From: IH12 sp041987265
Lineage (GTDB): Bacteria; Pseudomonadota; Alphaproteobacteria; Caulobacterales; Hyphomonadaceae
DNA: 6,865 nt
Reading direction: 5' to 3'
NCBI GenBank assembly: GCA_041987265.1
Contig: JBHIWT010000182.1
Coordinates: 1-6,865 of the forward strand
The notes under the pieces were generated by a model, which worked only from the letters and a program-made list of their open reading frames with translations, was not told the origin of the DNA and did no database searches. The position numbers and the translations under genes are program-made. Below, piece by piece: positions 1 to 6,130 of the stretch (the first letter of the stretch is position 1; every line of letters starts with the position of its first letter).

Positions 1-89
1 GCTGGCGTGCCAATCTCAACGAGGCCGCGATCGCGGCCGAAGATCGTGTTGATCTTGCGCAGCTTGAGTGGCAACAGCACAAGCGCAGC
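1..89 (+). other. Open frame upstream of the dehydrogenase, origin unresolved
   Basis: The reading frame of the PQQ dehydrogenase stays open from its first ATG at 90 back to the left edge, with no stop and no ATG, GTG or TTG. It would encode a helix-like stretch ending in His-Lys-Arg-Ser just before Met90. That basic patch would suit the n-region of a signal peptide, so the true start could lie left of the window. The opposite strand is also open here in one frame with high third-position GC, so this could instead belong to another gene. The sequence does not decide between these. Confidence 0.3.
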
Positions 90-2000
90 ATGCAAACGCT
101 GGCGGTGCTGGCCATTGTGCTCGGCGGATTTTGTACGGGCTGTGCACATGACGGACTGTCGGCTGGCCAATGGACAGCGTGGCGCGGCGATGGGGCCGGA
201 AAGGGCTATGCGCCGTTTTCGCAGATCAACCGGGAGAATGTTTCAGAGCTCGAAGTGGTCTGGCGGTGGTCGAGCGGCGACTTCGGGCCGGCGCCGGAAG
301 CGCGCAATGTGTCGACGCCGTTGATGGTGGACGAGGTGCTGTATGCGACGGCGGGAGATGTGCGGAATGTCGTGGCGCTGGATGCGCGGACCGGAGAGCT
401 GAAGTGGGCGTGGCGCGGGGATGATCCGAAAGAGCGGTTCGACAACGCGCCGCGCAAGGGGACGGGGCGCGGCGTCGCCTACTGGAGCGATGGTGAAGAG
501 GCGCGGATTCTGACGGTGACGCCGGGGTTTCGTCTGGTGGCGCTGGATGCTGTGACGGGCGAACGGGTTTCCGGTTTCGGGGAGGATGGCGTTGTCGACC
601 TGATAGTGGGATTGCGCGGGGCGCCGGCCGATGGGCTGGCGGATATCGGCAATTCATCTCCGCCGCTGGTGGCGGGCGATGTGGTGATCGTCGGGCCGGC
701 GCATATCGTGAGTTTCTTTCCGCAGTCGGATGCGAACGTGAAGGGCGATGTGCGCGGGTTTGATGTGCGCACGGGTGAATTGCTGTGGACGTTCCACACC
801 ATCCCGGAGGCGGGCGAGCCGGGTTATGAGACGTGGGCGCCGGGCGCGGCGGAGCGCGCAGGAAATGCGGGCGTGTGGGCGCCGATGGCGTATGACGAAG
901 ACACCGGTGCTGTGTTTCTTCCGGTCGAGGCGGGAACCTCGGATCTGTACGGCGGCGCGCGGCCGGGCGCCAATGCGCATTCGTCGAGCCTGGTGTCGCT
1001 GGATGCGGCGACCGGAGAGATGCGATGGGCGCAGCAACTGGTTCATCACGATATCTGGGACTGGGACGTGCCGGCGACGCCGATCCTCGCCGATGTGACC
1101 TGGGAAGGCGGCGTGAAGCGCGCCGTGCTGCAGGTGACAAAACAGGGCTTCGTGTTTGCGTTTGACCGCGATACGGGAGAGCCGCTTTGGCCGGTGGAGG
1201 AGCGTGCGGTTCCGCAGTCCGACGTGCCGGGTGAGGCGAGTTGGCCGACGCAGCCGATGCCGGTGTTGCCGGAGCCGTTCGACCGGCAGGGTGTGGCGCA
1301 GGATGACCTGATCGACTTCACCCCGGAATTGCGATCGCAGGCGTTGGAGATGATCGCGGATTATCGCATGGGCGCGTTCATGGCGCCGCCGTCGCTGGTC
1401 GATGCGGCGGACGGCACGAAGGGGACGTTGTCGCTGCCGAGCCTGACCGGGGGCGGGAACTGGGAAGGTGGGGCATGGGATCCGTCAACGGGGTTGTTGT
1501 TTGTGGGGTCGGCGACGGATGTGTCGGTGCTGGCGCTGCGGGCGACGGGCAATGACGATATGCCCTATGTGGTGGCGCCGCCGATCCGCGCGCCGCGCGT
1601 GGACGGTCTGCCGATCGTGAAGCCGCCTTACGGGCGGATCACGGCGATCGACATGTCGACGGGCCGCCGCGCGTGGACGATTGCGAATGCCGATACGCCA
1701 GCGGAGATCGCGGCTCATCCTGCATTGGCCGGGCTGGATGTGGGGCGGACCGGGATTGCGACGCGGGCCGGATTGCTGGCGACGCAGACATTGTTGTTTG
1801 CAGGCGAAGGTGAAGGCGGATCGCCGGTGCTGCGTGCGCATGACAAGGCGACGGGCGAGATACTGGCGGAGATCGACCTGCCGGGAACGCAGACCGGACT
1901 GCCGATGAGCTATGTGCTGGATGGCAGGCAGTATATCGCGCTGGCGGTGACGAGGGGCGACGCGCCGGCGGAGATCGTTGCGCTGAGTCTGGGTCGCTAG
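90..2000 (+). CDS. PQQ-dependent dehydrogenase (quinoprotein glucose dehydrogenase-like), exported
   Basis: This 636-residue protein resembles the PQQ-dependent beta-propeller dehydrogenases, which oxidise sugars or alcohols in the periplasm and pass electrons to quinone or cytochrome. Residues 1-18 are a hydrophobic export segment ending in Cys-Thr-Gly-Cys, so C18 may be a lipid-anchored cysteine, although the -3 residue is not the usual Leu. Propeller repeats of the form D-x-x-TG-E-x-x-W recur near residues 98-106, 225-233, 304-313, 359-367 and 521-529. The active-site block HHDIWDWDVP (319-328) and K351 in VTKQGF match the Asp and Lys region of membrane glucose dehydrogenase; GGNW lies at 455-458. 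Like glucose-type enzymes it lacks an adjacent Cys-Cys pair. It has no N-terminal membrane helices of the E. coli Gcd kind and no C-terminal haem motif. No pqq genes are present. The substrate cannot be told from sequence. The ATG at 90 has no clear ribosome binding site, so the start is uncertain. Confidence 0.85.
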   Translation: MQTLAVLAIVLGGFCTGCAHDGLSAGQWTAWRGDGAGKGYAPFSQINRENVSELEVVWRWSSGDFGPAPEARNVSTPLMVDEVLYATAGDVRNVVALDARTGELKWAWRGDDPKERFDNAPRKGTGRGVAYWSDGEEARILTVTPGFRLVALDAVTGERVSGFGEDGVVDLIVGLRGAPADGLADIGNSSPPLVAGDVVIVGPAHIVSFFPQSDANVKGDVRGFDVRTGELLWTFHTIPEAGEPGYETWAPGAAERAGNAGVWAPMAYDEDTGAVFLPVEAGTSDLYGGARPGANAHSSSLVSLDAATGEMRWAQQLVHHDIWDWDVPATPILADVTWEGGVKRAVLQVTKQGFVFAFDRDTGEPLWPVEERAVPQSDVPGEASWPTQPMPVLPEPFDRQGVAQDDLIDFTPELRSQALEMIADYRMGAFMAPPSLVDAADGTKGTLSLPSLTGGGNWEGGAWDPSTGLLFVGSATDVSVLALRATGNDDMPYVVAPPIRAPRVDGLPIVKPPYGRITAIDMSTGRRAWTIANADTPAEIAAHPALAGLDVGRTGIATRAGLLATQTLLFAGEGEGGSPVLRAHDKATGEILAEIDLPGTQTGLPMSYVLDGRQYIALAVTRGDAPAEIVALSLGR

Positions 2001-2016
2001 CGCGCTGGCGGGGGAG

Positions 2017-2036
2017 ACATGCAGCGGTGCGCATGT
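2017..2036. repeat. Short inverted repeat between dehydrogenase and lyase genes
   Basis: ACATGC (2017-2022) is mirrored by GCATGT (2031-2036) across an 8-base loop, 17 bases after the dehydrogenase stop codon. It has no T-tract, so it is a poor intrinsic terminator. It could be an mRNA stem or a small dyad operator, or chance. Confidence 0.2.
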
Positions 2037-2071
2037 ATGCATGATGGAAACGCTGAGAGACAGCGCGGGCG

Positions 2072-2076
2072 GGAGG
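2072..2076 (+). promoter_or_regulatory. Ribosome binding site fixing the lyase start
   Basis: A perfect GGAGG lies six bases before the ATG at 2083. The longer in-frame ATG at 2041 has no comparable site, and the extra residues it would add do not look like the family's N-terminus. The site therefore favours 2083. Confidence 0.75.
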
Positions 2077-2082
2077 AAAGCA

Positions 2083-3330
2083 ATGAGCCGAGTAACGCTG
2101 CCGGAGGCGGGGCGCGCATGGGACGACATTCATGCGGAGATGACCGATCGCGGCGCAAACGACGCCAAGTGGCGGGATGGCAAGACGGCGGTCTACGTCT
2201 TCAACGCGGGCGAGGATGTCGCGAAGGTACAGAAGGCTGCGTACACGGCGTTCATGTCGGAGAACGGGCTGGGGCCGCGGGCGTTTCCCAGTCTGGCGCG
2301 CATGGAGCAGGAAGTGATCGAGATGGCGCTGGGCCTGTTGCACGGGCCGGGCGGCGCGACGGGCGCGATTACCTCTGGCGGCACAGACAGCATCACCATG
2401 GCGCTGAAGAGCGCGCGTGATCATGCGCGGGCGCAACGCGGCAGGCCTGAGCGCGCCAATATCGTGCTGCCGCAATCGGCGCACCTTGCTTTCGACAAGG
2501 CCAGCCACCTGATGGATATCGAGGTGCGGCGGATCGCGGTGCGGACTGATGGCAGCTATCAGGCCGATGTCGAGGCGATGAGCGCGGCCTGCGATGGCGA
2601 CACGATCATGATGGTGGGATCGGCGCCGAGTTTTCCGCACGGGATCATCGACCCGATCGAAGCGCTTGGCGAAGTGGCGGCGGCGAAGGGGATCTGGCTG
2701 CACGTCGATGCGTGTGTCGGTGGGTATTTTGCGCCGTTCGCGCGGATGAACGGCGTACCCGTGCCGCCATTCGACTTCGAAGTTTCGGCGGTTCATTCGA
2801 TGAGCGCCGACCTGCACAAGTATGGCTATGCGGCCAAGGGCGCATCGACGGTGCTGTTCCGGTCTGAAGAGCTGTATGCGCACATGCCGTTTGACCTGAA
2901 GTGCTGGTCGGGCGCGCCGATGAAGACACCGACGCTGGCGGGGACGCGTCCTGGCGGCGCGATTGCGGCGGCGTGGGCGGTGATGAACTTCCTCGGCGTG
3001 GAAGGGTATCGGCGGCTGCAGGGGCGTGTCTGCGAGACGCGCGCGCGCATTGAGGCGGGCGTTCAATCGCTGGGTTTTGAAGTGCTTGGAAAGCCGATGC
3101 TTGGACTGATGGCCTTCCAACATCCCGAGCATCACAGCTTCGCGGTTTACGGGGAGCTCTATCGCCGCGGCTGGTTTACGTCGGTGACGAAGGAGCCGCC
3201 GAGCCTGCACCTGATGTTGTCGCCGAAGCATGCGGAGGTGGTCGACGAATATCTGTCTGACCTGAAGGCGAGCGTTGCGGCTGTCGCCGCGGATCCCGAT
3301 GCGCCCAAGGCGGACGCGCGATACAGCTAG
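2083..3330 (+). CDS. PLP-dependent lyase/decarboxylase, sphingosine-1-phosphate lyase family
   Basis: This 415-residue, apparently soluble protein is a fold-type I group II PLP enzyme, closest by motif to sphingosine-1-phosphate lyase, which cleaves phosphorylated long-chain bases into a fatty aldehyde and phosphoethanolamine. Visible family features are the SGGT phosphate-binding loop (98-101), H134 in the HLAFDKA segment that stacks on the PLP ring, HVDA with D209 expected to contact the pyridine nitrogen, and the Schiff-base lysine K246 in SADLHKYGY. The stretch after it (AAKGASTVLFR) also matches the lyase pattern. It lacks the N-terminal membrane helix of eukaryotic lyases, as bacterial members can. 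A related amino-acid decarboxylase role (glutamate or tyrosine type) is possible, but the motifs fit the lyase branch better. It sits 82 bases after the dehydrogenase on the same strand, so co-transcription is plausible. No sphingolipid synthesis gene is visible in the window. Confidence 0.82.
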   Translation: MSRVTLPEAGRAWDDIHAEMTDRGANDAKWRDGKTAVYVFNAGEDVAKVQKAAYTAFMSENGLGPRAFPSLARMEQEVIEMALGLLHGPGGATGAITSGGTDSITMALKSARDHARAQRGRPERANIVLPQSAHLAFDKASHLMDIEVRRIAVRTDGSYQADVEAMSAACDGDTIMMVGSAPSFPHGIIDPIEALGEVAAAKGIWLHVDACVGGYFAPFARMNGVPVPPFDFEVSAVHSMSADLHKYGYAAKGASTVLFRSEELYAHMPFDLKCWSGAPMKTPTLAGTRPGGAIAAAWAVMNFLGVEGYRRLQGRVCETRARIEAGVQSLGFEVLGKPMLGLMAFQHPEHHSFAVYGELYRRGWFTSVTKEPPSLHLMLSPKHAEVVDEYLSDLKASVAAVAADPDAPKADARYS

Positions 3331-3354
3331 GCCCAGCGCGGTGAACGCTGGGCC
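3330..3354. terminator. Hairpin between convergent genes, probable bidirectional terminator
   Basis: Nine bases starting at the last base of the lyase stop codon (GGCCCAGCG, 3330-3338) pair perfectly with CGCTGGGCC (3346-3354) across a 7-base loop. It sits between two genes that converge, where a terminator is expected. Neither side has a run of T, so termination strength is uncertain. Confidence 0.55.
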
Positions 3355-3394
3355 CTGGTGCAGATTGTCTGGATCGTGAGCGAGGCCTGGCCGC

Positions 3395-4504
3395 TCAGTA
3401 GTAGGTTTTCTGCGCGGCGCCGTCGTAGTCCATCAGTTCGTCCATGCGGCCGGCTTTGACCTTGGCGGCCCATTCGGGGTCCTGCAGGAGGGCGCGGCCG
3501 ACGGCGACGAGGTCGTATTCGCCTTTCTCAAGACGCTCGACTGCGTTGGTGAGATCGGCCTTGCCGGCGCCCTGACCGCGGAAGGAGGCGGTGAATTCGC
3601 CGTCGAGGCCGACGGAGCCGACCGAGATGGTGGGCTTGCCGGTGAACTTCTTGACCCAGCCTGCGAAGTTGAGGCCGTTGGGGCCGTCGATCTCGGGGAA
3701 TTCGGGTTCCCAGATGCGGCGTTGCGAACAGTGGATGGCGTCGACGCCGGCTTCGACGAGGACGTTGACCCAGCGCTCCATCTCCTGCGGGGTGACGGCG
3801 ACCTTGGCGTTGTAGTCGACCGACTTCCATTGCGAGATGCGGATGATCAGCGGGAGGTCGCCGATCGCCTTGCGGGTGCGCCGGATGGTTTCGGCGGCGA
3901 ACTCGGCGTTCTTTTCGATCGAGCCGCCGAAGCGGTCGGTGCGCTGGTTGGTGACGGTCCAGAAGAATTCGTCGATCAGGTAGGCGTGGGCGCCGTGGAG
4001 CTCGATGGCGTCGAAGCCGAGACGGGCCGCGTCGCCCGCTGCGTCGGCGTAGGCCTGGGCGTAGGAGAGGACTTCTTCCTCGGAGGGTTCTTCGGCGACC
4101 TTCTTGCCGGTGAGGGTGATCCCGGACGGGCCGTCACACGGGGCGTCGGGGAAGTGGCCGGTGCCGGGCTTGCGCGACATGCCGAGGTGCCAGAGTTGCG
4201 GGGCCATGACGCCGCCGGCGGCGTGGACGGCGTCGATGATCTTCTTCCAGCCGGCGAGCGCTTCCTCGCCCCAGAACAGCGGATAGTTGGGGCTGTCGGA
4301 GGCGCCCTTGCGCGGGATCAGCGTGCCTTCGGATATGATGAGGCCGACTTCGTTCTCGGCGCGGCGCTTGTAATAGCCGACATTATCGTCGTTGGGGATG
4401 CCGCCGGGAGAATGGCCGCGGGTCATGGGGGCCATGACGATGCGGTTTTTCAATTCCAGCCCTGCGAGGTTGAACGGCTGGAATAGCGGCGAAACGTCGG
4501 TCAT
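3395..4504 (-). CDS. Old Yellow Enzyme-type NADH:flavin oxidoreductase
   Basis: This 369-residue protein is an FMN-dependent TIM-barrel ene-reductase of the OYE family, which uses NAD(P)H to reduce C=C bonds next to carbonyl or nitro groups. It is the usual family length. The N-terminus (LFQPFNLAGLELKNRIVMAPMTR) is the first barrel strand with the FMN-contacting MAPMTR. QLWH (103-106) provides the flavin-contacting Gln. HGAHAY (170-175) holds the substrate-anion-binding pair H170/H173 and the likely proton donor Y175. NQRTDRFGGS (186-195) is the family signature, R222 lies in the LIIRIS strand, and VAVGRALLQDPEW (333-345) is the FMN-phosphate end. I start it at 4504 (MTDVSPLF), not the ATG at 4564, because the 20 extra residues do not resemble the family and an AGGGA precedes 4504. 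The physiological substrate is unknown; detoxification of electrophiles is a common role. Confidence 0.92.
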   Translation of the reverse strand: MTDVSPLFQPFNLAGLELKNRIVMAPMTRGHSPGGIPNDDNVGYYKRRAENEVGLIISEGTLIPRKGASDSPNYPLFWGEEALAGWKKIIDAVHAAGGVMAPQLWHLGMSRKPGTGHFPDAPCDGPSGITLTGKKVAEEPSEEEVLSYAQAYADAAGDAARLGFDAIELHGAHAYLIDEFFWTVTNQRTDRFGGSIEKNAEFAAETIRRTRKAIGDLPLIIRISQWKSVDYNAKVAVTPQEMERWVNVLVEAGVDAIHCSQRRIWEPEFPEIDGPNGLNFAGWVKKFTGKPTISVGSVGLDGEFTASFRGQGAGKADLTNAVERLEKGEYDLVAVGRALLQDPEWAAKVKAGRMDELMDYDGAAQKTYY

Positions 4505-4514
4505 TGGCGATGTA

Positions 4515-4519
4515 TCCCT
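4515..4519 (-). promoter_or_regulatory. Ribosome binding site for the OYE gene
   Basis: AGGGA on the minus strand lies ten bases before the ATG at 4504. The spacing is slightly long, but it supports this start over the ATG at 4564. Confidence 0.45.
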
Positions 4520-4558
4520 GATTACGGTCGCAATGCAGATGGCGGCTGACTGGCGGCA

Positions 4559-4564
4559 GGTCAA
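4559..4564 (-). promoter_or_regulatory. Possible -35 element for the OYE gene
   Basis: Read on the minus strand these bases are TTGACC, close to the TTGAC core of housekeeping -35 boxes, about 55 bases before the OYE start. No good -10 box is evident at 17-18 bases, so this is only a candidate. If real, the OYE gene has its own promoter. Confidence 0.2.
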
Positions 4565-4565
4565 A

Positions 4566-4581
4566 CCCCGGCGGGGATTTT
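4566..4581. terminator. Small GC hairpin after the membrane-protein gene
   Basis: CCCC (4566-4569) and GGGG (4573-4576) form a short stem around GGC. Flanking A and T bases can extend it with one mismatch. On the plus strand it is followed by ATTTTATT, and on the minus strand by GTTTGACC. It lies just after the minus-strand stop at 4592, where a weak terminator would separate the membrane-protein gene from the OYE gene. The stem is only 4 GC pairs. Confidence 0.3.
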
Positions 4582-4591
4582 ATTGCGATTT

Positions 4592-5239
4592 TCAGGTCTG
4601 GCGCGGGTTGCGGTCGACGAGCCAGGCGGTGGCGATGAGCAGGAGGTAGACGCCGAGCGAATTGGCGGCGGTGCCGACCGGATCGACCTGCACGGGCAGG
4701 AACATGGCCGAGATCTGGATCGACAGCATGATTGCGATGAAGGCTGCGGCGGGCCAGATGGCGCGGCCTGCGCGGGCGCGCATGGCGCCCCAGAAGACGG
4801 CCGCGAGGGCAATGAGGCCGATCTCGACGGCCTGTTCCGCGACTTCGTGATTCCACAGCGCGAAGCCGACCTTTGGTCCGGTGGGCCAGAGCGCGAGGTC
4901 GGGGCGGTGGACGAGAAGGTCGAGGAACCAGTGCGAGAGGACGACGGCGCCGACGAGGATGGCGGCGTTCATCGGCAGCCTGAGCAGGTAGCGGCTGGCG
5001 AGCGCGGCCAGCACGGACCATGCCGCCGCGCCGGGCAGTGAGTGGGTGTAGGGCATGTGTTCGAGGACGAGCTGCATGCCGGGAAGGGACGGGTCGATCG
5101 TGGCGCGCTCGACGCCGGCGATCATCAGGGCGCCCCAGCCGATGTCGACGAGCTGGGCGGCGGCGACGAAGGTCCATAGCGGCGTCTGCGGGCTGGCGGA
5201 CTTGGCGGCGATGGCGGCTGAGTAGTGTCCGACGAACAT
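4592..5239 (-). CDS. Polytopic membrane protein, possible membrane-bound metal-dependent hydrolase-like family
   Basis: This 215-residue integral inner-membrane protein has about six hydrophobic segments, near residues 22-42, 69-87, 91-112, 135-152, 160-182 and 191-208. The start MFVGHYSAAIAAK, then AAQLVDIGW, then a YTHS motif, then LSHWFLDLLVHRPDLAL form a pattern I recall from uncharacterised bacterial membrane proteins, related at least loosely to the YdjM-type 'membrane-bound metal-dependent hydrolase' group. H5, D32, H61, H66, H103, D107 and H111 are candidate metal ligands. No activity is established from sequence alone. I chose 5239 because the protein pattern begins at MFVGHY. The upstream ATG at 5281 adds 14 polar residues and has no ribosome binding site, whereas a GGGGGA precedes 5239 at a short 4-base spacing. 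It lies 87 bases upstream of the OYE gene on the same strand and diverges from the glycosylase gene. Confidence 0.75.
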   Translation of the reverse strand: MFVGHYSAAIAAKSASPQTPLWTFVAAAQLVDIGWGALMIAGVERATIDPSLPGMQLVLEHMPYTHSLPGAAAWSVLAALASRYLLRLPMNAAILVGAVVLSHWFLDLLVHRPDLALWPTGPKVGFALWNHEVAEQAVEIGLIALAAVFWGAMRARAGRAIWPAAAFIAIMLSIQISAMFLPVQVDPVGTAANSLGVYLLLIATAWLVDRNPRQT

Positions 5240-5324
5240 GGGATCCCCCGATTTCGTCCGGCCGGTTTGCGGTTCGGACATGATGAACTAAGCAGGCTGG
5301 CTGATTGCGGCAATGGTGTCTTAC

Positions 5325-5360
5325 GGGAAGCTTGGCGGGAAGCCTGGCGGAAAGGTTGGC
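5325..5360 (+). repeat. Three 12-bp tandem units before the glycosylase start
   Basis: Units GGGAAGCTTGGC (5325-5336), GGGAAGCCTGGC (5337-5348) and GGAAAGGTTGGC (5349-5360) follow without gaps. Units 1 and 2 match at 11 of 12 positions; units 1 and 3 match at 10 of 12. The array ends one base before the ATG at 5362. The third unit supplies the likely ribosome binding site GGAAAGG. Confidence 0.8.
5349..5355 (+). promoter_or_regulatory. Ribosome binding site of the glycosylase gene
   Basis: GGAAAGG lies six bases before the ATG at 5362. This, and the weak context of the in-frame TTG at 5305, favours 5362 as the start. The site falls inside the third unit of the tandem repeat. Confidence 0.6.
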
Positions 5361-5361
5361 G

Positions 5362-6042
5362 ATGGCGGGCAAGGGGTTCAGCGCGATCGAGAAGATGGCG
5401 GCTGCGCATCATGGCGGGCCGAAGAAACTGGCGGAGAAGGTCGCGGCGCATCCGGGCGATCCGAAGTTGCTGAACCGGAAGGACGATCGCTTTCTGGCGG
5501 GGATGGCGCAGGTGGTGTTTTCGTCCGGGTTCAACTGGAAGGTCATCGCCAACAAATGGGATGGGTTTGAAGAAGCGTTCTTCGGGTTCAATCCGGGGCG
5601 GGTGGCGTTCTTCGATGACGACGATGTGGCGCGGCTGCTGGGCGATACGCGGATCGTGCGGCATGGGCCGAAGATCGTGGCGACGGTGGAGAATGCGCGG
5701 TTTGTCGTGGACGTGGCGAACGAGCATGGGTCGTTCTCGAAATTCCTGAAGGCGTGGCCGAAGGATGATCAGGTCGGGCTGATGGACTACCTCAAGACGC
5801 GTGGGTCGCGGCTGGGAGGAAATACCGGGCAGTATTTCCTGCGGTTCAATGGCTGGGATGCGTTCATCCTGTCGCGCGACGTGGTGGCGGCGCTGATCCG
5901 GGAAGGCGTGATCGACAAGCAGCCGGGGGGCAAGGCGGCGATGCGCAAGGTTCAGGCGGCGTTCAATGACTGGGCGGAAGAGTCGGGCAAGTCGCGGGTG
6001 GAGATTTCGCGTACGCTGGCGCTGAGCGTGGGACCGTCATGA
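5362..6042 (+). CDS. DNA-3-methyladenine glycosylase I (Tag)-like protein, divergent
   Basis: This 226-residue protein resembles the Tag family of helix-hairpin-helix-type base-excision glycosylases, which remove 3-methyladenine from alkylated DNA. The core runs from DRFLAGMAQVVFSSGFNW (42-59) through FEEAFFGFNPGRVAFFDDDDVARLL (69-93), RIVRHGPKIVATVENAR (97-113) and SFSKFLKAWP (124-133) to RGSRLGGNTGQYFLRFNGWD (147-166). W59 aligns with E. coli Tag W46. However, the position of the base-binding Glu (E38 in E. coli) reads V51 in my alignment, and the N-terminal Cys/His and C-terminal His/Cys of the Tag zinc site are absent; the protein contains no cysteine. It therefore belongs to a divergent subfamily common, as I recall, in Alphaproteobacteria, often annotated as Tag without proof of activity. 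The start at 5362 has a good ribosome binding site; a TTG start at 5305 would add 19 residues encoded partly by the tandem repeat. Confidence 0.8.
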   Translation: MAGKGFSAIEKMAAAHHGGPKKLAEKVAAHPGDPKLLNRKDDRFLAGMAQVVFSSGFNWKVIANKWDGFEEAFFGFNPGRVAFFDDDDVARLLGDTRIVRHGPKIVATVENARFVVDVANEHGSFSKFLKAWPKDDQVGLMDYLKTRGSRLGGNTGQYFLRFNGWDAFILSRDVVAALIREGVIDKQPGGKAAMRKVQAAFNDWAEESGKSRVEISRTLALSVGPS

Positions 6043-6064
6043 GTGTGGCGGGAGTGATTGGCCG

Positions 6065-6092
6065 GGCGCCTGCCCATTCTCGCGCAGACGCC
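6065..6092 (+). terminator. Imperfect hairpin after the glycosylase gene
   Basis: GGCGCCTGC (6065-6073) pairs with GCAGACGCC (6084-6092) with one mismatch around a 10-base loop, 22 bases past the stop codon. No T-tract follows, so it may be a weak or factor-assisted terminator, or just an mRNA stem between two genes of one transcript. Confidence 0.3.
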
Positions 6093-6118
6093 TAGATGGA
6101 AGAGACGAGGGATCGAGC

Positions 6119-6124
6119 GGAGAG
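6119..6124 (+). promoter_or_regulatory. Ribosome binding site of the GFA-family gene
   Basis: GGAGAG lies six bases before the ATG at 6131, in a purine-rich stretch running from about 6098. It supports this start, as does the protein beginning shortly before the first zinc-binding cysteines. Confidence 0.65.
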
Positions 6125-6130
6125 AGGCCT

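Larger units (their letters stand above)
5240..5361. promoter_or_regulatory. Divergent intergenic region with promoters expected in both directions
   Basis: These 122 bases separate the minus-strand membrane-protein gene from the plus-strand glycosylase gene, so promoters for both should lie here or slightly inside the genes. I see no convincing -35/-10 pair on either strand. The right third is taken up by a 12-bp tandem repeat. A GGGATCCC palindrome (5240-5247) abuts the minus-strand start codon. Confidence 0.4.

Noticed and set aside
226..1140. A 304-codon minus-strand open frame inside the dehydrogenase gene
   Set aside because: Its Pro/Arg/Ser-rich, low-complexity composition is typical of an antisense shadow, and the plus-strand dehydrogenase accounts for the region.
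1639..3231. A 530-codon open frame on the minus strand spanning the dehydrogenase end and most of the lyase gene
   Set aside because: It is Arg/His/Pro/Ala-rich with no recognisable domain, and lies opposite two genes with clear motifs. Long antisense frames are expected in GC-rich DNA.
3722..4486. A 254-codon plus-strand open frame opposite the OYE gene
   Set aside because: It is a Gly/Val/Asp-rich translation of the antisense strand with no domain; the OYE motifs on the other strand are unmistakable.
4383..5372. A 329-codon minus-strand open frame overlapping the membrane-protein and OYE genes
   Set aside because: It is Arg/Pro/His-rich and overlaps two better-supported genes on the same strand in another frame. 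Its end spells parts of the OYE start out of frame.
6039..6095. An 18-codon frame whose ATG overlaps the glycosylase stop (ATGA)
   Set aside because: The overlap would suit translational coupling, but the peptide is tiny, has no recognisable feature, and an ATGA overlap is common by chance.
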